Positions 19,269 to 26,831 of a stretch of DNA of 26,831 nt are shown one piece after another; within the stretch, counting starts at the first letter, position 1, and every line of letters begins with the position of its first letter. Origin of the DNA: Chrysochromulina parva. Its lineage: Eukaryota > Haptophyta > Prymnesiales > Chrysochromulinaceae. A program made the position numbers and the translations under genes. The notes beneath the pieces are model-generated. The model worked only from the letters and a program-made list of their open reading frames with translations. It had not been told where the DNA came from and did not search any database. The stretch is from the NCBI GenBank assembly GCA_002887195.1, contig PJAB01000432.1, positions 1-26,831 on the forward strand, read 5' to 3'.

Positions 19269-19909
19269 CGCATACAGGTAGCATCTGGCGACGGCGGCAG
19301 CGGCGGCGGCGGCGCGGGAGCGATGTGAGAAAGGCGCCGGGGGCTGAACGCGGGGCGTCGGACGAGAGGAGTACATGTGAGAGAGCATCTGCTATGCGAG
19401 CGAGCGCATGCGCATGACGTGCGAACTTGTGACGGTGTTCGTTGTGCTGCAAAGGGGGGAGCAGGGGTCCAACCGACTTCGTCCAGGCGCGTGCATCTCG
19501 TGTGGGCGCTACGAGGCATCGTAGGTCTGCCTAGGTACGCCACGTGTCCGTCCCTGGTGTGTCCGCAGTCGGGACTCGTCGCGCGTCGGGGTAACCCGCA
19601 TCACTTATATTGCACGCTTACGTATCGGTGGAAACGATCGATCAGATCACCGGCCGGCGACGCGCGCGCATGCGGATTGCCCGATTCTTTGGCCATTGGC
19701 ATTGGCATCCAAGATCGCGCATCCAATGCGCATCCATGTGCGCATCACTGTGAAAACCCCATCACCGTCGGCGCGTGGGCGCAAAAGGAAGCATGTGACC
19801 GAAAAGAAAACCTCTCGCGACGCCACCGAACCTAATTAGGGTTTTCTGCGCCTCATTGTGTTGCTGTTCACGGGGTGCCGAGACCGAGAACGTATCAATA
19901 CGCTTATCC
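19269..19909. other. intergenic / alpha-kinase upstream region
   Basis: This is 641 bp with no supported gene. It holds a (GGC)n-like purine/GC patch at about 19290-19315 and clustered GCATCC words at 19705-19745. The kinase frame is open upstream to a TTG at 19856, so some of the last 54 bp could be coding. Confidence 0.5.
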
Positions 19910-21268
19910 ATGCGTGGTACCAAGCTCACCTACGACTGCTCCAACGACAAGTGGGTCCGTGAGCCGGTCGACCTAAGCGTCGAGCGGGAGCCCTTTCAAG
20001 AGGGAGGAATGCGACTTGCATACAGGGCGCGGGAGCGCTTCCCCGACGGCGGCGAAATCGACGTGGTGCTCAAGTGCTTCAAAAAGGACGTGTTGCAGGG
20101 ACAAGACGAGGGCGAGCTCATCAAGAGCGAGGCCATGACGCAGATGGTGGCAGAGGACTTTGCTCAGCAGTTCAACAAGCTATGCTCAAGCAAGGGCCTG
20201 CCGCACCGGCTCGCGTTCGTTCCAGTGTCAGTGGCGCAGATCCCCAACCTGGAGACGTTCCAGGACGAGACCTACTCCGTCGAGCCCTTCCTTCCCGGGG
20301 ATTACAAGAAGTATAATGACAACAACGGGCACAACGTGATCGAATCCGATGTCGTCGGCGCCTTTTGCTACTTCACTTACCATCAGACGGGCGGCTCGCT
20401 GGTGGTGACAGACATCCAGGGCGTAGGCACCTTCTACACCGACCCGCAGATCCATACCCTCGACGGCACTGGCTTCGGTGCTGGCAATCTGGGCGAGGAC
20501 GGCATCAATCGCTTCCTGCGCACCCACCAGCACACGCTGCTCTGCGAGCAGTTGGGCTTGCCCTCGCCGAACGCGGGGCTGTCGGACGCCGAGCTGGCCG
20601 CTAAGCTGCAAGCCGCCGAGGCCGAGATCGCCCGCGAGGATGAGGGTAGGATAAGCGATTTCATGTCGGCCTCTCGGTCGAAGTCGCCAAAGCGAGCCGC
20701 GCGTTCGCCCGCCCGACGCCGCACTCCGGCCGCAGTGGCCGAGTCTGTGCCTACAGTCGCGCCGGAAGCTCACTTGCATCCACCCTCGAAGCAGCCGAAT
20801 CACCTCTCAGATGATGACACTAGGCCGAAGCTCGTGCTGCCTCAGCAGTACTCGGCGAGGATTCTGCGGATAAGCTTCCTCACGTTAGCGTCGATCGGTT
20901 CGAGCATCTACCACGGCCAGTGGATCAACACGTGCCTCAGCTCGTTGGTGTTCTTCACGTCGGTTAATTACTGGCGAAATCCAACATTTGGCTGGCGACG
21001 AAATTTTGACATCGTGTGCGCAGTGGGAGCGCTGTCATATCAGGGCATAGCAACGGCGTATCAAACGAAATATCCTGTCGCGCGTCACATATACTGGGCC
21101 GCCGTTTCCGCGGGTCTTGCCTTCTATGCGATGGCTTTCTACTCTGGCCGAGTTCTGAAAAACTTGAACTTTTCGAGTGCTTTGCATTGTGGCGTGCATA
21201 TCTGCGGCAACATCGGCAACTTAATCTTGTACGATAGCCTCGGCAAGAATTGCTTGGGCTTTACATGA
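19910..21268 (+). CDS. alpha-kinase (eEF2K/MHCK family) fused to a five-helix membrane domain
   Basis: The protein is 452 aa from ATG 19910; a TTG 54 bp earlier or an upstream exon cannot be excluded. Residues about 20-235 form an atypical alpha-kinase domain: EPFQEGGMRLAYRA, the Lys of VVLKCFKK (K55), VEPFLPGDYKKYNDNNGHN, then VVTDIQGVGTFYTDPQIHT and GFGAGNLGEDGI, all strongly like eEF2 kinase and myosin heavy-chain kinase. The zinc site reads HQHTLLC where eEF2K has HxCxxxC, so one Cys is replaced by His. No calmodulin-binding segment or Sel1 repeats, as in full eEF2K, are present. A Ser/Arg/Pro-rich linker (about 265-310) leads to about 140 residues with five hydrophobic helices (about 320-452), containing SSIYHG, NYWRNP, RRNFD and LHCGVHICGN. 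The frame is continuous across the junction. The C-terminal half is visibly lower in GC (about 50% against 60-70%). The substrate is unknown. Confidence 0.9.
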   Translation: MRGTKLTYDCSNDKWVREPVDLSVEREPFQEGGMRLAYRARERFPDGGEIDVVLKCFKKDVLQGQDEGELIKSEAMTQMVAEDFAQQFNKLCSSKGLPHRLAFVPVSVAQIPNLETFQDETYSVEPFLPGDYKKYNDNNGHNVIESDVVGAFCYFTYHQTGGSLVVTDIQGVGTFYTDPQIHTLDGTGFGAGNLGEDGINRFLRTHQHTLLCEQLGLPSPNAGLSDAELAAKLQAAEAEIAREDEGRISDFMSASRSKSPKRAARSPARRRTPAAVAESVPTVAPEAHLHPPSKQPNHLSDDDTRPKLVLPQQYSARILRISFLTLASIGSSIYHGQWINTCLSSLVFFTSVNYWRNPTFGWRRNFDIVCAVGALSYQGIATAYQTKYPVARHIYWAAVSAGLAFYAMAFYSGRVLKNLNFSSALHCGVHICGNIGNLILYDSLGKNCLGFT

Positions 21269-22123
21269 TGGCCGTGATGAGACATTCGTTGTGCTCGTTG
21301 CTGCTCTGCATCCACGCGACCGGCCCGGACGCGCCACGTCTTCCGGCCTGAGCGATCGTGTGCGCAAATACAGGGGACAGGAGCCGGCGCGAACTGGCGC
21401 GCAGTACAGCTGTAAGAGTAACGAAACAGCAAGAGTTATACGGTAAACTGTAAGGCGCCGACTGTGGTCTGCGCCCACTCGCGCGCCACAATATCATCGG
21501 TCACGTCGGCACATGCGATGCTCTTCCGCATGGTGGCGGGGCGACGGGCGAGACGACGCGAGCCGCGACGACCGGACGCGCCCGGGCAAGGAGCCACAGG
21601 ACCGGGATCGGATCCGGGTCGGACGACCCAGGCGCCACCGGACGACTGTAACGATTACGTGTCGTCCGGTCTCCTCCGCTCGCAGCGTACCGCTCACAAG
21701 CGATAGCGCTGGGGTCTGACGCGATTTATCCTCCGCCTCATTCACAGTTCGCAACGTACGCGTCACAACACACCCCCGAGGTCACTGTCCGTCCGCCCCC
21801 GCCCCGTGTCCGCCTTTCCTCGGGCGTCCGACGACCATTCCTCGTGACTCGCCGTTCCCCGCCGATCAAGTTCTCCCCAGTTTCTTACCTTAGACGATCT
21901 TCTTTCGGCCCTTAAGGACGTCTCTCCGCCCATCCGACCCTCCAGCCCGCGAATCCGCACCCCGTCAGCGTCGCTGCACTCTTGTTCCATGTCCAGGTCC
22001 GCGTCCATCGAGCGTGGAGAAAGTGTGGAGTTGGTCTAGAGAGCGACAGTGGAGAGCTTGGTTGGAGGGCGTCGGCACGCCCTTGTCAGCGCCCATGGCA
22101 GATCATTAGTCAGACCATCTCGT
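21269..22123. other. intergenic region between convergent genes
   Basis: This is 855 bp between the 3' ends of the alpha-kinase (+) and the modular glutaredoxin-like gene (-). Several overlapping frames are open because stops are rare in this composition, but none shows a recognisable domain. The strand is strongly C-rich from 21760 to 21960. No RNA gene was recognised. Confidence 0.5.
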
Positions 22124-23635
22124 CTAAGCGCCAACGGCGCCCTCAAGGCGAAGCACAAGGCTCTCGAGCGCGGCGCTGCGCCCCGCAGGCAGCGCGGCGC
22201 TGCGCGGCGGGGGCGTGCCGAGGTGCGCAGTCGCGCGCTCCAAGCGTGCCGTGAGGTGTCCGAGAACGATCGCATCTGCCGCGATCTCCGACGACGTGAC
22301 AGCCGCATCCACAGACGCGAGCATGTCCGCGACCACCTCGGCCTCAGCGAGAAGTGGCGCAAGAGCCACCCCACAAAGTGAAGTGAGGCGCGTGCTCACC
22401 TCGAACAGCCGCTTGGCCGTTGGCGCGCTGATCATCATTTCGACGCGCGGCGGTTCCGCCGCAGCCGACGCCGCGGGGGTAGGCGTCATAAGCGTCGGCA
22501 GCGCCGGGGTGGTCGTCGCAGCCGGCGTCGCCGGGGTAGGCGTCGGCGGCACCGGCGGCGCGGATCCGGCATGACCGATGAGTTTCATACTAAGCACCCC
22601 ACTGTCCAGCAGGTCCTGCAGAGCATCGCCCTGTGTAACAAATCCCGTGAGCCCCGAGTACAGGATCGGGTAGGTGCCCGGCTTGGCGCCCGCTGCCTTC
22701 CACAGAGCCGCCCGCACATCCTTGTGCTCCACTTGTGTCCCATCGACCTCCAAGAAGGGCACGCGGAGGCCTTGTAGCTGGGTCGCCATCTTTCGAGTCG
22801 CCACGGTGGCGAGTTGATCGCGCGTCATCGGCGTATACAGGAGCACGATCGTCGCGCTGTACGCAGATAGTGGATCGACGGAGGCAGATGAGGGCGCGGG
22901 CGCGGGCGCGGGCGCGCACACGGGTGCCGGCGCGGGCGCTGGTGCCGCCTTCGCCTCGGCCGCAGCCTTCGCCTCGGCCACCGCCTTCGCCTCTGCCTGC
23001 AATCGATCGGCATCGGCCTTCGCCTTGCGCTTCTCGTCGAAGGCCTTCCGCACCGAGGTACGTTTCCCCTCCAATTCAGCATCAAGCGCTTGCAGGGCTT
23101 GCTGCTCTTCGGCGTCGATCGCAGCTGCGAGGCCTGCAAACTGGTCTTCACTCGCGGCCGCTTCGCGCGCTGAAGCCTTCTCGGCTACTGCCTTCTCAGC
23201 CACAGCATTGTCCGCCGCCGCCTTTTCCGCTGCTGCTTTCTCAGCTGCGGCCGTCTCGGCTGCTGCTTTCTCAGCTGCCGCCTTCTCCGCTGCTGCTTTC
23301 TCAGCAGCGGCCTTCTCGGCTGCCGCCTTCTCAGCGGAAGCCTTATCGGCTACAGCCTTCTCAGCGGCGACCTTCTCGGCCGCCGCCTTATCCGCTGCCG
23401 CCTTATCCGCTGCTGCTCTCTCGGCAGCCGCCTTGTCCGCTGCCGCCTTGTCGGCTGCTGGCGCGGGTGAGGTCACTGCCGCTGTATCACCAGCCTTGGC
23501 CACAAGCTGGCAGTCTCTAAACTGGACCCATGTGGATTTACCATCAGCGAATTCCACGCGAACCGTGACTCCCGAGACTTTGAGGACGCGGCCAGGGCCT
23601 TTTGGCGTCGATACGGTGTCTCCTTCTCCGTACAT
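22124..23635 (-). CDS. modular protein: SH3/Tudor-like + AAAEK repeat + glutaredoxin-like domain
   Basis: The predicted protein is 503 aa from ATG 23635. Residues 2-45 ([18 protein letters not shown], then [15 protein letters not shown]) look like a small SH3/Tudor/KOW-type barrel. Residues about 60-158 are about twenty tandem pentapeptides of the form [10 protein letters not shown], predicted as one long charged helix. A second helical Glu/Lys/Ala stretch (about 165-230) and an Ala-Pro linker follow. Residues about 261-351 ([30 protein letters not shown]) have the pattern of the thioredoxin fold with the cis-Pro turn (P323). There is no CxxC, as in the SH3BGR-like branch of glutaredoxins, so redox catalysis is unlikely. 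A Pro/Thr/Ala-rich linker and a C-terminal helical domain (about 395-503) end the protein. I do not recognise the full architecture. The domain calls are inferences from pattern. The gene converges with the alpha-kinase gene. Confidence 0.7.
   Translation of the reverse strand: MYGEGDTVSTPKGPGRVLKVSGVTVRVEFADGKSTWVQFRDCQLVAKAGDTAAVTSPAPAADKAAADKAAAERAAADKAAADKAAAEKVAAEKAVADKASAEKAAAEKAAAEKAAAEKAAAEKAAAETAAAEKAAAEKAAADNAVAEKAVAEKASAREAAASEDQFAGLAAAIDAEEQQALQALDAELEGKRTSVRKAFDEKRKAKADADRLQAEAKAVAEAKAAAEAKAAPAPAPAPVCAPAPAPAPSSASVDPLSAYSATIVLLYTPMTRDQLATVATRKMATQLQGLRVPFLEVDGTQVEHKDVRAALWKAAGAKPGTYPILYSGLTGFVTQGDALQDLLDSGVLSMKLIGHAGSAPPVPPTPTPATPAATTTPALPTLMTPTPAASAAAEPPRVEMMISAPTAKRLFEVSTRLTSLCGVALAPLLAEAEVVADMLASVDAAVTSSEIAADAIVLGHLTARLERATAHLGTPPPRSAALPAGRSAALESLVLRLEGAVGA
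23162..23458 (-). repeat. 15-bp coding tandem repeat ([10 protein letters not shown])
   Basis: About twenty copies of a 15-bp unit encode Ala-Ala-Ala-Glu/Asp-Lys variants in the frame of the modular protein. Copies differ by synonymous and a few missense changes. Because the unit is a multiple of three, the opposite strand is also open, giving a spurious Ala/Ser/Phe antisense frame. Confidence 0.9.
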
Positions 23636-24516
23636 GAGCTTCGGTTCTCGCGCGGGGGTCGCGGGGACGACTACTCATCACGGAGTTCCCGGCGAGCACA
23701 CGGCTTTCACGTTCACACGGTTCGACGTGGGGAGGATTTGCAGTCTCTACTTTGCAGGTCTACCCTCCCAACACCTGGCCATTGGGGTGGCCGTTATGCT
23801 GTTCGAGAACGTTTGCGACATTGAAGGCATGGCCAGCGTTTATCCGAGTTATTTCATAACTCAATGCCCTTGACAATGCCGCCGAGTACACGTGAAACTC
23901 GTGTCCTGCCCCGATTTGAAAGATTGTTCTCTGGAGTGCTTGAAATGTTCAGAGTGCGAGAGATAAAAGAAGCTGGATGGAGGACGTTTTCAGAAGTGTA
24001 CTTAATGCCACGCCGACAACTGTACGTGCAACGGCCCAACGGGCGTCTATGATGACCCGGTAAGACCGGCGAATATAACGCTTCCGTATATGGACGTACG
24101 CGATACGACCCGCGCTCGACGGCCGGTGCGTGGTGGTTAATGCGACACGATGTGGCAACGCTGGAAATTGCAAATTCAAAATACGTACTTAAATACGTAC
24201 ACGTCGAGACTCCTTCGCCCCTTTCATGGTAGATGGACTCGGGAACAAGGGACTCGTGCTCGTTCGTCATTGTCGGACCCGCGCGGCGGTTACGCGCCGG
24301 CGGAGCCCCCTGAGGCCCTGACTTCACAGCTCGAGCCGGTGCAGCCCGGCATGGAATGTTGAATGGTTGATTCGCACTTGGGCGGCGCTGACGCAAACAA
24401 CGGCTGAGCCTCGTCTGTCACGTGCGCGCACGAGGCCCTCGAAATCTCGGCCCCATGCATCATGTTCGTGCCATGCCATTGTGCAAAAAGGGGCTCTGCT
24501 AGAGCCTTCTTACATC
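23636..24516. other. intergenic region, apparently non-coding
   Basis: This is 881 bp between the start of the modular gene (-) and the 3' end of the pantothenate-kinase gene (-). It is AT-richer than the genes, with TACGTAC repeated around TTAAA at 24183-24200. Open frames on both strands lack recognisable domains. It should hold the promoter of the modular gene near 23640-23900 and the 3' UTR of the kinase gene. Confidence 0.5.
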
Positions 24517-26298
24517 TTACGAGGGGCCGTGCCCATCCGAGAAGCTCCGGCCTTGATCTGTGTCTGCTCCTAAAGCGCCCGCTACAGCCGGCGGTGCTGC
24601 CAACCCTCCAGCCATGGCTGCTTGCGCAGCAGTTCCGCTGGGCAGCGCCCCCCCAGCGGGAGCACCCGCTGCCCACACCGCTGGCTGCGGTGTAACGTAC
24701 AGCTGGTGGGGCGGCAGCTGGTAAGTGGGTGGCTGGTGCTGCGGCGGCAGCATCGTCGGCGGCTGCGGAGTGGGCGGGTGCTGCGAGGTCGGCGGTGCTG
24801 CAGACTGCGGCTGCGGCGTCGGCTGCCACGTCGGCTGCCACGTCCTGCCATCACCAGTACTCACGTCCGGCATTTTCACAGCGACGCCTCCCTCTGCCGG
24901 CAAGCCGGTGACGTGCGCGCCAACAGCGCCCACGAAGCCGTCATGCCTCAGGAAGAGCGCCTCGACCTGGCCTCGCGAGTAGAATCGTACGCCGCTCGAG
25001 ATGGTGGCGATCGTGTACGGGTGGTCGCGGATGAACGAGCCGCCGAAGACGACGTGCCTCATGCCGTACTGCATCGCGCACATCGTGCTAATCTGCCCGA
25101 TGTTGTTGGAGACCATCCGTAGCAACGAGAGCGCCACATCGTGGGCGCGGAAGTTGCCGCACATGGCGACAGAGGCGGCTCGCTTCTCCGCGAAGCGAGC
25201 GAGCCCGATCACGCTCACGAGTTGGCGCACCCCCGGTAGGAAATTGAGCACTGCGAGGATCACCAGCCAGAAGCCCTCCTCGTAGTGGCGTATCACCGCT
25301 TGGACCCATCGGATGAGGAGCATCGGGCCGACGTAGCCGCGCTGCTCGCGCTGCATCGAGATCTTGCCAAACGAGGCGGCTATCACGTCCGCGCGCAGCC
25401 CGATCGCCTCGCAGTCGCCACCGTAGATGTCGCCCACGAGCATGTCCACGTTTGCGCTTGAGCCTGCCTCCGTCAGCCGAATGACCTCATCGAACGTCGA
25501 GCACGAGGTGAGGAGGCGCACTAGCCCCCAAAAGGTGGAACCGCCCATGGAGGAGCCGCCCACGCGCCGGTAGCGCGAGCGCGTCACGCCGTCGGTGCAG
25601 TCCGAGTGTACTTCGAGGATCGACACGCCCGAGCCGATCGACACGTACAGATAAGACTGGGGCGGCGTGGGTACTGCGACGTGCTTGAGCTGCAAGCACG
25701 CGGCGGGCGTGAGAAGCGGGGTCCGGCTCGCGCTCATGTCGAGGGCAAAGACCTCGCCCGGAATACGCCGCAGCAAGAAGCTCAGCCCGGCGATGCTCGC
25801 TCCCATCTCGTCCACCGTCTGTAGGTCGATGCCAGCCGCACGCAGCTCCGCCGCGTACTTGAATGCGCCACCGCCCGTCGCGCGCATCACGAGCGAACTC
25901 TGCCTGCGCGAGCCGTCAGCACTTGGCACGCCGCCCCTCCAGTGTTTGCCCACGAAGCGGATTACGTCTGCCACGAACCGCGTCTCGAAGACGAAGAAGT
26001 GCAGGTTGCCACCCGCGTGCGGACTGTAGATGGATAGCTGCTGGTCCTCGGGGCCAAAGGCGGCGGCGCCCGCTTCGCCGAGATCGATGGCCGGAAGCTC
26101 GCCTTCGCGCGGCGGCCCGTCGCATGGCTGGAAGAGCACGACCTTGGCGAGCGTGCCGCCAATGTCAATCGAGAGCAGGTCCGGAGAGCTGTTGAGGCGA
26201 TCGAGCAGCTTCAGCGCCGTGTCTGGCCGCATCGGTGCCAGCATCTTGCCGAACGCGAAAGACGCGAGCCACACGAGCTGGAGCAGCACGCGCGTCAT
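24517..26298 (-). CDS. type II pantothenate kinase with hydrophobic insertion
   Basis: Pantothenate kinase phosphorylates vitamin B5 in the first, rate-limiting step of CoA synthesis. From ATG 26298 the protein is 593 aa; the frame is open to GTG 26583, but that part overlaps a transposase relic and a G-rich repeat. The eukaryotic PanK (fumble) fold is clear: DIGGTLAKVVLF (46 onward, ATP site), VMRATGGGAFKYA, LQTVDEMGASIAGL (catalytic Glu near 164), YLYVSIGSGVSILEV, RRVGGSSMGGSTFWGL, VGDIYGGDCEAIGL and NNIGQISTMC, then VVFGGSFIRDHPYTI and the C-terminal FLRHDGFVGAVGAH. Two oddities: an insertion of about 58 residues after AASFGK, including a hydrophobic span (about 343-366), and a Pro/Gln/Ala-rich tail of about 115 residues. 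The N-terminus (MTRVLLQLVWLASFAFG) is hydrophobic and might target or anchor the enzyme. Activity is expected because the catalytic motifs are intact. Confidence 0.93.
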   Translation of the reverse strand: MTRVLLQLVWLASFAFGKMLAPMRPDTALKLLDRLNSSPDLLSIDIGGTLAKVVLFQPCDGPPREGELPAIDLGEAGAAAFGPEDQQLSIYSPHAGGNLHFFVFETRFVADVIRFVGKHWRGGVPSADGSRRQSSLVMRATGGGAFKYAAELRAAGIDLQTVDEMGASIAGLSFLLRRIPGEVFALDMSASRTPLLTPAACLQLKHVAVPTPPQSYLYVSIGSGVSILEVHSDCTDGVTRSRYRRVGGSSMGGSTFWGLVRLLTSCSTFDEVIRLTEAGSSANVDMLVGDIYGGDCEAIGLRADVIAASFGKISMQREQRGYVGPMLLIRWVQAVIRHYEEGFWLVILAVLNFLPGVRQLVSVIGLARFAEKRAASVAMCGNFRAHDVALSLLRMVSNNIGQISTMCAMQYGMRHVVFGGSFIRDHPYTIATISSGVRFYSRGQVEALFLRHDGFVGAVGAHVTGLPAEGGVAVKMPDVSTGDGRTWQPTWQPTPQPQSAAPPTSQHPPTPQPPTMLPPQHQPPTYQLPPHQLYVTPQPAVWAAGAPAGGALPSGTAAQAAMAGGLAAPPAVAGALGADTDQGRSFSDGHGPS

Positions 26299-26400
26299 GC
26301 TCCGCTCCCAGGGGGGCGACCCCGACCCCGGCGTTGCGGAAGTCGCTCTCGGAATGATCTCGCAGGAGACTACAGTGTTTGTCAAAAGTCCTGACCCCCT

Positions 26401-26423
26401 GGTGGGGTGGGGTGGGGTGGGGT
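26401..26423 (+). repeat. GGGGT tandem repeat, G-quadruplex-like
   Basis: Four GGGG runs separated by single T residues (after an initial GGT) lie about 100 bp upstream of the pantothenate-kinase ATG and 40 bp before the transposase relic. Four runs of four G with one-base loops is a strong G-quadruplex pattern on the plus strand; the kinase leader RNA would be C-rich. Confidence 0.85.
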
Positions 26424-26463
26424 CCGCGAAATCGTCGCACGCTCCTCGTCTCGCTCTGCTCTC

Positions 26464-26831
26464 ATGCCTCTCTCTCTCCCCGACGACTCGCGCTGCAAGC
26501 GCGTCGCAGCGATCCGGTGGCTCGCTGTTTTCAAGCGCACGACCTTGGGGCTGACGACCAGGGAGGTCACCTAACACTTGCACGTCTCAGCCTCGAGCCA
26601 GAAGCGCTGGTTGTCGACCTTCGAGAAGACCGGCGACGTCTTCCCGCCGGAGAGAGGAGTTCAAGGCCGCCCGAGAGCACTTAGCAAGTATGAGGAGTTC
26701 GATCTCGTGATGCGTGTACTCGACTCCCCGACGACAACACTCGGCAAACAACACGCCCTTATCTACCTCGGGCGAGAGGGTGAGCTTGCCCACGCTATGC
26801 CGCGTGCTGCATGCGCACAACTTGTGCCGCC
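26464..26831 (+). pseudogene. decayed Tc1/IS630-like transposase N-terminal region (3' partial)
   Basis: Reading from ATG 26464 gives MPLSLPDDSRCKRVAAIRW, then GLTTREVT, an in-frame TAA (26572-26574), and immediately HLHVSASSQKRWLSTFEKTG followed by DVFPPERGVQGRPRALSKYE and FDLVMRVLDSPTTTL. This is the paired-type helix-turn-helix start of Tc1/mariner-IS630-like transposases (RW...L, TREV, VS...RW...F, TGDV, GRPR.L, then the second HTH). At about 26758-26776 the similarity moves to another frame, which continues VSLPTLCRVLHAHNLCR to the right edge (26780 onward); this is the expected next helix. The element therefore has at least one nonsense mutation and one frameshift and is inactive as written. 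The catalytic DDE/D region would lie beyond the window. It sits directly upstream of the pantothenate-kinase gene on the opposite strand. Confidence 0.72.

Noticed and set aside
19377..19835. 152-codon plus-strand frame upstream of the alpha-kinase
   Set aside because: Considered as a 5' exon of the kinase, but there is no domain and no clear splice link into the kinase frame.
23025..23873. 282-codon plus-strand frame opposite the AAAEK protein
   Set aside because: It is a mirror of the 15-bp repeat, which is open on both strands; outside the repeat there is no recognisable domain.
23854..24396. 180-codon minus-strand frame in the spacer before the modular gene
   Set aside because: No recognisable domain, mixed composition and AT-richer DNA; not distinguishable from chance.
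26587..26820. 77-codon minus-strand frame at the right edge
   Set aside because: Antisense to the transposase relic, whose plus-strand helix-turn-helix similarity explains the region better.
1..26831. tRNA, rRNA, CRISPR arrays, bacterial operons, prophage or listed-agent sequence
   Set aside because: I looked in the intergenic regions for these and found none that I could support by eye; short RNA genes without strong primary-sequence signatures could be missed.

Overview
The window looks like nuclear DNA of a GC-rich eukaryotic alga with a red-lineage secondary plastid, most likely a haptophyte. The evidence is: protein-coding genes with few, short introns (about 75-200 bp, donors GTGCGT, GTGCGC, GTAAGC, GTGAGT); a nuclear gene for the plastid ribosome-rescue protein SmpB with an N-terminal extension; a cytochrome b5-fused front-end desaturase; an algal-type short AP2-like domain; a half-type CXXC zinc finger; and a four-repeat cation channel. 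The clade assignment is inference. No bacterial operons, rRNA, tRNA, CRISPR or prophage are seen.

Layout from left to right. 2-871 (+): the 3' part of a CXXC zinc-finger protein with internal repeats. 1068-2084 (+): a multi-pass TLC-like membrane protein. 2796-3506 (-): SmpB. 3607-4295 (-): an AP2-like domain gene reconstructed as two exons, meeting head to head with 4261-5310 (+), a membrane-anchored PP2C phosphatase. 6052-7329 (+): a cytochrome b5 front-end fatty-acid desaturase. 7967-13303 (-): a four-repeat voltage-gated cation channel in three exons (1720 aa), ending in a proline-rich stretch and a WW domain. 14039-19268 (+): a BIG/Sec7-type Arf-GEF in two exons (1704 aa), divergent from the channel across a 735-bp repeat-rich spacer. 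19910-21268 (+): an eEF2K/MHCK-like alpha-kinase fused to a lower-GC five-helix membrane domain. 22124-23635 (-): a modular protein with an SH3/Tudor-like N-terminus, about twenty Ala-Ala-Ala-Glu/Asp-Lys pentapeptides and a CxxC-less glutaredoxin-like domain. 24517-26298 (-): a type II (eukaryotic) pantothenate kinase with a hydrophobic insertion. 26464-26831 (+): a decayed Tc1/IS630-like transposase, broken by a stop and a frameshift and running off the right edge.

The genes do not form an obvious pathway. Several belong to signalling and membrane biology: channel, PP2C, alpha-kinase, Arf-GEF, desaturase, TLC protein and CoA synthesis. The strongest novelties are unusual domain fusions: a four-repeat channel carrying its own WW domain, with a D/G/D/D selectivity ring instead of the calcium-channel EEEE, and an alpha-kinase joined to a polytopic domain with a Ser-x3-His / Asp / His-x3-His residue pattern. 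Intron boundaries were derived by hand from splice consensus, reading phase and protein-family continuity.
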